From the NCBI GenBank assembly GCA_907163375.1, contig CAJQUW010004404.1, positions 260,501 to 324,500 of the forward strand: DNA of 64,000 bases, given 5' to 3'. Below, piece by piece: positions 57,062 to 64,000 of the stretch. A program made the position numbers and the translations under genes. Under the pieces are notes generated by a model. That model searched no databases. It saw only the letters and a list, made by a program, of their open reading frames with translations, and had not been told where the DNA came from. Origin of the DNA: Prostheceraeus crozeri (Eukaryota; Platyhelminthes; Polycladida; Euryleptidae). Within the stretch, counting starts at the first letter, position 1. Every line of letters begins with the position of its first letter.

Positions 57062-58110
57062 GTGATCATCATTGATGGTATGGCTCTTGTAAATAGGATC
57101 TCCAAAACAGAACAAATGAAAACCTGCAGTGACTTAGCGCAATTATTTGTCGAACGAGTCGAAAATATTAGTGTACTACGATGAAGTGAGGTTGGTTTTT
57201 GACCGATACATCGATAATTCTCTGAAAGCAAAAATGCGTCAAAAGAGGACAAAAGGAAAGTCGACATATTATCATGTCAGGGATAGCACCCAGATCCAGA
57301 AGATCCCTCTGAGAGCTTTCCTTTGCAACATAAAAACAAAAGCAGAACTCAAAGAGTACTTGGCAATGAAGTGTCTACATTACAGTGAAGCCCATTCAAA
57401 TAAGTTGAAGAAGTTCGTGGTGACAACAGGAACAAGGAACCTAGGCAACACCGAAGTTCCAAGGAGTCTACGGATATACAATCACGAAGAGGCCGATACT
57501 CTCTTGATCCGACATGCTCATACGAGCTCGTAGTGTCGACAAAGATACAGAAGTTGCCATTGATTCACCCGACACAGATGTCTTCCTTCTGTTCATTCAC
57601 AAATGTCACGAGCTACCACCAGATACGAGGTTAATTAATGGCAAGGGAAGGTGTAGGAGAAGCACTGCAGTCAAACCAGTTCGTGACAAACTCGGAGAGA
57701 AACGTGCAGCTGCAATACATGGGTTCCATGCCTTCACGGGAAGTGACGTATCCGGTATAGGTTTGTTGGTAGAAGTAAAGACTGGTGCTTCAAGGTGTCC
57801 TTCGCGTGTAAGATATTGGAGGCTCTGAATTCTTTGGGACTGGCAAATCCGTCACTACAAATGCATTCTGGGTTGGAGCGCCTTGATTGTCTGCTGTACA
57901 AGTTTCAATTTTACACAAAGGTAAATGAGCGCGCTGCTGAAGGAGAGAGTTTTCCACCTACAACTGGATCGCTAAACCTGCATGTTTGGCGAGCACATTA
58001 CATCGCAATGGTATGGGAAATGGCCACAGAAAGCCACCCGTCTCTTCCATCACCGGTTTTAGATCACAGTACGATGTCAAGTTCATCGACACGAAACAGC
58101 GGTTTCGATC
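57062..58110 (+). pseudogene. PIN/FEN-like nuclease gene, second copy, broken
   Basis: Order across frames: VIIIDGMALVNRISKTEQMK (57062 on), EVRLVFDRYIDNSLKAKMRQ, IQKIPLRAFLCNIKTKAELK, YNHEEADTLLIRHAH (57479-57525), TEVAIDSPDTDVFLLFIHKC (57550-57606), KRAAAIHGFHAFTGSDVSG (57702-57755), FACKILEALNSLGLANPSLQ and a C-terminal part ending SLNLHVWRAHYIAMVW. It has the full set of acidic motifs (IDG, VFDRY, EEADT, SPDTD, TGSD) that I compare to PIN/FEN nucleases. Unlike the 9590-10760 copy there is no CXC block. At least three frameshifts, so this copy is dead. Confidence 0.75.
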
Positions 58111-58250
58111 AAATGCCTCTTCATCATTTACAAAGTCCGATCGATTTTGGTAGTGAAAATCAGGTCCGGGGTAAATACGACATGGCCCATCGGGATAAGT
58201 GTAACAATGTTCCAAAGTTTGGTTTTTGCTGCTTAAGTTTTTGATACACA

Positions 58251-58904
58251 CCTGTACTTATACTTCCTAATATTGTGTCAATAACATCGTCACCAACATA
58301 TTTTGAAATCATAGATATCTCAAACGACAATAGGGTACAATGCTAAAGATTCAAGCTTGTTCGAATTCATGGATTTCGATCGATTAACAACACAAAGACG
58401 CAGTTTCAAGTCAATCAAAGGAAAGGATCTACGTCCAGAAAGAACGAGAAACCTTTACGATATTTAGTGCCTAATTGTGATATTCATTTCTTTAATGCGC
58501 TCGTATATTTCTTAAATGGGCAAAGTATTTTTTTTGAACGTAGATCAGTTGTAGCATTTCATTTATGTATCCTATTTAAAATAGGCCTAGTCAGCTTCAA
58601 AATGCGCTTACTATAGACATACTATAAACACTCTTCCCATTTTTATGTCACATAGACATAAATCTATCGAAATAATGAACGTCATCAATTCTGCAATCAC
58701 AAATTTGCATAGATCCACCTCTGTGTGAAAGTCTCGATTCTTGGTACCGATTGGGCCCTTCAGATTTTCTTGTAAAGATCAATTGCTCTATCAATAGAAT
58801 AGGAGTGAAATACATCAGCGTCAGTTCATACTCGTATTACACTCCCAACTTATCATCGAGATTTAATTCGCGTCAGCTATATGAAACGTACTTAGTCGCC
58901 ATAA
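58251..58904. other. Spacer, no recognised gene
   Basis: AT-rich, no element ends recognised. Confidence 0.45.
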
Positions 58905-58912
58905 CCCCCAAA

Positions 58913-60378
58913 CAATGGCGGGAGCAGTTAATCGATTCCGCACGATTAATCGTGCGATGGAATCAATTGCGCTATTCTTCAATGACCAGGAATCGTGCGA
59001 TTTTTTTGCAAAGCGACATCTCAATGTAATCTGCTTGATAAGGTAAACACGATGTTCCTATTCACTCTTTCATCGTTTGAGATAATTGAAATGCGCGGGT
59101 GCTCGTTCCTGGCATCATTTATAGCTAGACAGAGTTGGCGTGTGAAATCTCTATGGGACCCCCACATATTGAACCATGGCATTAAACACGTTCGCAAAGG
59201 CCAGGTACATCATTTATACGATTGTTGTCCGGGTACAGTCAAATATAGTAGTTCCCAATGATATTATATCACGCATGAAAATCATATAAATACATTGATA
59301 TCAATGCGTATTAATGACTGATTTACATTTAACAGGCATATTATGAACATAACCTCGCAACAATTACATTTGCATATTTGCTAATTATGAGGATAGTAGA
59401 GTGCCAGTTCGCCCGGGCCTCGGGCATAGAATAGAAAGAGGTCCTTAGTCCTGAACTATTTAAGCACAATTTCCTCGGCAGCAGTAGACGCCTCGCTTTC
59501 TGCCTACAAAGGCTCGTCCGTACTGCTCGGAATTACCCAAAGTAACTTCAAACATTTGCAATGGCTGAGCAAGCTGAAGGACTGCATAACGGGAAGCTGT
59601 GTTTATCTATCCTGGCTATGCCGTGCGGCTGATAATCGTAAAGATTATAGAGTGCCAATTCTAGATATTTTCAACTAGTTTGGATCATTCCAAACCGTGT
59701 TGACCAACCCTTCTATGGCGAAACGCAGTGTCTAAGACTGTCACAGAATTTTTGTGCTTAAATTGTTGAGTCTGAGGACGTCTCTGTATTACATTTGATA
59801 ACGTTTTGCAAACGTTATACGTCCAAAAGTTTGATTTAATTGATGCATCAGCATGCTTATTTCAGGACTGATAGAAGAAACGGCAAATACCTGCACTCTT
59901 GATGCTATGTGCGATAAAATGTGATTGATAAAGAACCAAAACTGAGAAATACAAATGTTGATAATATACTTCCTAGTGCATGCACATGATGTATAGTACT
60001 TGCAGTGCTTCTATGATGACAGATTTGCAGTAGAATCTTATTAATAGATTATCAATACCTTTCATGCCTCGCATGCGTCTTTTTATGTGTTCTAATTCAT
60101 TATGTTATTTTCCCAAGCAAATATAGTATCGCATTAACTAACATGGTAAATATAATTTCAGTCTGTGAGTGTCACATGCTCTCAATTTCAATGATGATTT
60201 AAAATTGTTAAACTTTTAATGAAAAATGGTCAAGAAATGAAAAATATTGCAAGCTAGATTAACTGTAAACTTCTAGTTACTGAATCTCAAAATATCTAGA
60301 ATCGTGCGATTTTCGATTAATCGTGCTCTGAGTCGCACGATTCGGAATCGCGCGGAAATCGAATCGCGCCCGCCATTG
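58913..60378. mobile_element. hAT-like non-autonomous element (1.47 kb) with CGATT-rich ends
   Basis: Ends CAATGGCGGGAGC and inverse CAATGGCGGGCGC; both subterminal regions are full of GATTAATCGTGCG / TCGCACGATT words. Flanks CCCCCAAA (58905-58912) and CCCACAAA (60379-60386) match at 7 of 8. No gene inside. Confidence 0.75.
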
Positions 60379-60719
60379 CCCACAAACCATGTCGTAATTA
60401 CCCCCAATGACGAGGTAAAAGCGACTTTGAAGTCACTCACTCTGGCGGTCAATACTAGAGAAACCTATCATTCTATGACCGAAACAACTTCACGACTGAA
60501 ATCCTCAAACCTTGAAAATAAATCATGAAATTACTGGTTAAGTCGAATCAATGATGATAGCACAGTTGTTCGACGTAACTAAATTAGTCTTCTTCAGGTC
60601 GCATTTTCCCCAAACCACCCAACATAAAATTCTAAGAGATTCTCGCGTAGAAATATAGATTTGTGAACAACTCATTCCTAGGAAATTTTGAAAGGTTTAA
60701 TGCATGGCGAAGGTAAGAC

Positions 60720-61016
60720 GGTTTGGATTTCCTTCTCAGGTCATCATACTCTATTCATTCCTTGCAATGTGGGAAGCATTGTAAGGAGGCATGTCTCCCA
60801 CCCTTGAAGCAACGCCGTGAAACGCTATCTATGAGATTCCTCAGTAATGTCATGTCAGAAACTCACATCCTGCACAAGCTTTTGCCTCCTATGTCTTCCA
60901 CTGGCAGGTTTCTATTACCCTCTCGACGGTCCAAAAGACGTGAATCTTCCTTCTTCTTACAAATGTGCTCCGTATACAACTCCCGATATCAACGCTCTGT
61001 TGTAATAGCTTCGTGA
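60720..61016 (+). pseudogene. LINE C-terminal fragment
   Basis: Reads LPPLKQRRETLSMRFLSNVM, HILHKLLPP, RRSKRRESSFFLQMCSVYNS and a stop soon after. This is the post-RT tail (L..RR...RF...H.L..LLPP...R....F......YN) of CR1/Jockey-like LINEs. The 5' remainder is absent. Confidence 0.55.
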
Positions 61017-63148
61017 TTTGAAAATTGATTTTAATGATTTCTTGAGTCTCTATTAAATAACTTTTGAATATTGTCCTAAATATGTGTATCATATTTGTGT
61101 ACTAGGAGATTTTCATTATTTCAAATATACGTCTATTATTATTATTATTCTAGTTTGTTCTTCATGCAGCAGATATAGTGCCCGAACGACATCAGATAGG
61201 TGACGCCTGGACGCTGCAGATAGGTGATGGCACTAAGTGCATATCTTTCATTAAAAATTTCTGTCGAAGGAGGATAGATAGATCGCTTATTCTCATTTAC
61301 ATTAGTTACATTAGTACACACGGTTCACGTATATTAGTGGGTGTTCTACACTTCCCTGGCGATTGTCTCTCGTTTGACAAATAATTCAAAGCAGTTTTAT
61401 TATTGAACTCTTCAATTAAACTTTTTCAACCAAATGAGACGGCCCTTGTAATATACATGTACATGTACTTCTTCGGAAAAGTCGACGGAGAGGCAATATT
61501 AATTTCCCCGCTAATGCGGTCTCGTCAGTGTCTAGGGAGACGTTGTAGTGGTCATTTGTTGACCCACGCAAAGGTTCCGGAATGCTTGCTCCTCGAAAAA
61601 CTGGCACTCATAAGTAATTTTTCCCTTGCTTCAATCAGACGACCAACTTCAGTGAATGTCGCCAATTCTTGAATGCATTCCGCGAATAATCCCTGATCAT
61701 TAGTTACGGAAGATAAACTATCAAGTTCTTGCTTAAAGTAGCCACTTGTCCTGTTTATCATTAGAATGCTATCTGGACACCACGTATTCTTAGCTTGCGG
61801 GATACTTTTTTCCGTCGGTTTCTAATCGACTTTGAGAATCCGTAGGGAGCGTCACCATCATCATCTAAATATGCTTGTCTGCCCAATTCCTGCCGATCAT
61901 AAATGGGCTGTATTCTTGTAGTTACTGTATAATAACCGGTATTTACCGGTCGCAGGACTGCTCGAGTGTCGGAGAAGTGTGTGTTCAAACTCAGACCTGA
62001 TTGGTAGAATACTATTCTACCGGTTGGAACACTGTGCAAACTCATTTTCCATCTAGCACCAAGTCCTCTTCTGAAAATTCTCATCATTTTTTTAAAGAAA
62101 ATCGGTTTCTGCCGGTTTTACCGGTTGTTCCTGTAAGGAAAGTGCTGGAGGTTGTTGTATAAACTCAGTTTTTAGTGCTGGTATCTGATGTTTTCCCTTG
62201 TACTGCTGTACAAACTCGTTAACTATGTAGCACCAGTACTTGTACCAAATTTTTCGAATTTAAGCTTGAATTTTGAAGCTGAAGGAGTTCGAATTTTGGA
62301 ATAATTCTTGTCTGTACAAATTCTGTGTCATTAATAGTACCTGCACATGTAGTTTTCGATTTTGCGCAAACTCTTTTCAAAAAGTTGCTGTTGAAATTGG
62401 TGCTAACTTCAACGCCATAACTACGCTGCATAATCGAGATTTGACGGTACTAGTACTAAAGCTGTTAAAAATGTTAGAATATTCTTTGACACCTTGACTG
62501 ATGGCATTCATGAAACGAGTTGGAAAAATCAATTTTTTAATTGTCTAATTATTATTTATTGATCTCAAACGAATCTTTGGCCAACACATTGATCTCAAGT
62601 GAAGAAGGAAGACTTGCATGTAAGTGAAACATTTAAATTGCACTTGGAAGAAATGTCTTCGCAAAGACAGTTACCTTGACAAGAAAGGGTGCAGCAGAGC
62701 GGAGTAGGCATGGTCACCCAAGATCTACCACTCCAACTGATTAATAATCAGCATTTTAAATGCTGGACTCCTTTAAATATTGTATTCCTTTTCACTTGAT
62801 AATGGTTCTGGTATATAATAAAAATCGGTTGTTGAAGATCAATAACTAACAAGACATTTTAAAACTTGATTATTCTAACTTAAGAAGGCTCTCAGAAGAG
62901 GATGTAGGCAAAATAAACTCAACAATATTACTATCACAGGATTTTTAATGACTTAATAGCAATCCATACCGGAGAGGGGCGATTCGGTCTCCCGATTTTT
63001 TGATGTGATCTTCTTAAAGCTAAGGCGCCTGACCTACGATTTTGTGACCGAAAGTTTAGTCTGAGTCTGAAAATGGCTACTTGTTCCAAACATTTTGCAT
63101 GATGCTTGTAACTTTTAAAATAATTGGAAAATCTGGGAATAGGCCAAA
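61017..63148. other. Spacer with an unrecognised minus-strand coding-like patch
   Basis: At 61990-61552 (minus) two adjacent readings look protein-like (GRQAYLDDDGDAPYGFSKSI, RRKKVSRKLRIRG; then RTSGYFKQELDSLSSVTNDQ, EVGRLIEAREKLLM), separated by stops; no family recognised. An ACCGGT-rich patch lies at 61934-62128. Nothing else seen. Confidence 0.35.
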
Positions 63149-63202
63149 TGTTTATATTGATAGAGAAGATAAAAAATGTTCGAATTAGAAAAATTATTAC
63201 AA

Positions 63203-63249
63203 ACTCCGATACGTATTTCATTGACCACCGGTCAATATCATCAGGGAGT
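63203..63249 (-). ncRNA. Hammerhead ribozyme, type I (left arm, same sense as the ORF)
   Basis: Helix I ACTCC / GGAGT; core CTGATGA; helix II ATTGACC-ggt-GGTCAAT; core GAAA; minimal helix III with TACGTA; cleavage-site ATC. All three core segments of the hammerhead are in order. The one departure is an extra U between CUGAUGA and helix II. Hammerhead ribozymes are known in terminal repeats of Penelope-like elements. Confidence 0.7.
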
Positions 63250-63339
63250 ATAAAAGGGATGATGACTTCATAGTTTTAACTTAGTACAAATTTCAAAATG
63301 ATATTGAGAAGGGCCTACAGATTGCATTTAGCAAAATAA

Positions 63340-63730
63340 GAAATCTCTGTAGTCTTCCATCTCAGCCCGGCTGTTTAACTTAGGTTTAAACTTATCTATA
63401 TAAACAGCTTCACGGAGTCTGAGATTTGCACTATCATTGTCCCGGCCAATGATATCAACTTTGATATTGCGTGTGTTATTGTCGCATTGTTGAAGGTGTC
63501 TATGTACAGATGAGCGATTGATGTTGACGTGCTCTTTAATCCGTATATGCAGTGGTCTTATTGAGCTTCAATGTAGAATTTTTGACACTTCATGCATGTG
63601 ATTTTATATATGATATTCTTTTGGAAGCATAATCTCTTGTCATGTATGGGACATTGGGATAATGTACAGTTTTTATCAGTTTTGCGTTTGTTGTTTATCA
63701 CGCTTCTTAATGTTTGATTGCGGCGAACTA
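63340..63730 (-). pseudogene. GIY-YIG endonuclease domain of copy B
   Basis: Minus strand: NITLVRRNQTLRSVINNKRK, CTLSQCPIHDKRLCFQKNII, YKITCMKCQKFYI (GIY-YIG core), then in another frame IRPLHIRIKEH-like, HLQQCDNN, LREAVYIDKFKPKLNSRAEM, EDYRDFLF stop. Closely parallels copy A. At least one frameshift after the YIG motif. The C-terminal codons lie in the left inverted arm. Confidence 0.7.
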
Positions 63731-63899
63731 GAGTAATGTTTATCTTTTCTTTTAAGCCTAAGTTAAACAGCCGGGCTGAGATGGAAGACTACAGAGATTT
63801 CTTATTTTGCTAAATGCAATCTGTAGGCCCTTCTCAATATCATTTTGAAATTTGTACTAAGTTAAAACTATAAAACTATGAAGTCATCATCCCTTTTAT

Positions 63900-63946
63900 A
63901 CTCCCTGATGATATTGACCGGTGGTCAATGAAATACGTATCGGAGT
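63900..63946 (+). ncRNA. Hammerhead ribozyme, type I (right arm, inverted copy)
   Basis: Mirror copy of the ribozyme at 63203-63249: ACTCC 63900-63904, CTGATGA 63905-63911, helix II 63913-63929, GAAA 63930-63933, cleavage C at 63941, GGAGT 63942-63946. Core and pairing are identical to the left-arm copy. Confidence 0.7.
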
Positions 63947-64000
63947 TTGTAATAATTTTTCTAATTCGAACATTTTTTATATTCTCTATCAATATAAACA

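Larger units (their letters stand above)
63149..64000 (-). mobile_element. GIY-YIG hairpin element (Penelope-like), copy B, continues past window
   Basis: Arms 63149-63396 and 63753-64000 are inverted copies with only a few differences; the right arm runs to the window edge. Between them is a minus-strand GIY-YIG ORF. Same architecture as copy A at 38113-39091, and each arm holds a hammerhead-like ribozyme. Confidence 0.82.

Overview
The window is AT-rich, intron-bearing animal DNA. Its strongest host signal is the 3' end of an ABCC/MRP-type ABC transporter gene on the plus strand. The transposon mix (Harbinger with a Myb partner, THAP-bearing P element, Tc1/mariner, many hAT-like elements, Penelope-like GIY-YIG elements, Ty3/gypsy, multicopy nuclease-like genes) is what I would expect in a marine invertebrate such as a lophotrochozoan, cnidarian or basal deuterostome. 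I cannot name the phylum from sequence alone.

Host genes. Four ABCC exons lie at 629-961, 20903-21474, 21538-21732 and 37573-37687. They splice in phase into the last ~404 residues of the transporter (end of TMD2, complete NBD2, C-terminus). The introns are 19.9 kb, 63 bp and 15.8 kb; both large ones are almost entirely layered mobile elements. A poly(A) signal is at 37998. A second possible host exon (55381-55749, minus) encodes a coiled coil, one membrane helix and a stop.

First large intron (962-20902): a Harbinger MITE, a 4.15-kb hAT-like transposon with decayed transposase, a degenerate TTTCAGA minisatellite, a broken Tc1-like gene, and a broken PIN/FEN-like nuclease gene with a CXC (tesmin/TSO1) domain. 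The nuclease gene is interrupted by a Harbinger element that itself carries a Tc1 element. Then comes a P element with ~289-bp inverted repeats holding a gypsy fragment, and a second Tc1 fragment.

Second large intron (21733-37572): a pogo-like MITE; a LINE-like RT element hit by three MITEs, one of them inside the YADD catalytic box; a mariner-like element with long inverted repeats; a Penelope-like GIY-YIG fragment; a PHD-finger pogo-like remnant; an unrecognised coding-like stretch; and a second LINE-like RT copy split by a young Ty3/gypsy element with 219-bp LTRs.

Downstream (37688-64000): two compact elements in which a GIY-YIG ORF sits between inverted copies of its own 3' end (38113-39091 and 63149-64000). 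The second carries a near-canonical hammerhead ribozyme in both arms. Also present are a LINE split by two hAT-like elements, a ~1-kb hAT-like element that received an inverted copy of its own family, a 780-bp palindrome, several hAT-type non-autonomous elements with 8-bp target duplications, and a second PIN/FEN-like nuclease pseudogene (57062-58110).

Points most worth following: the GIY-YIG/hammerhead hairpin elements, the PIN/FEN-like multicopy nuclease family, and the self-nested hAT element.
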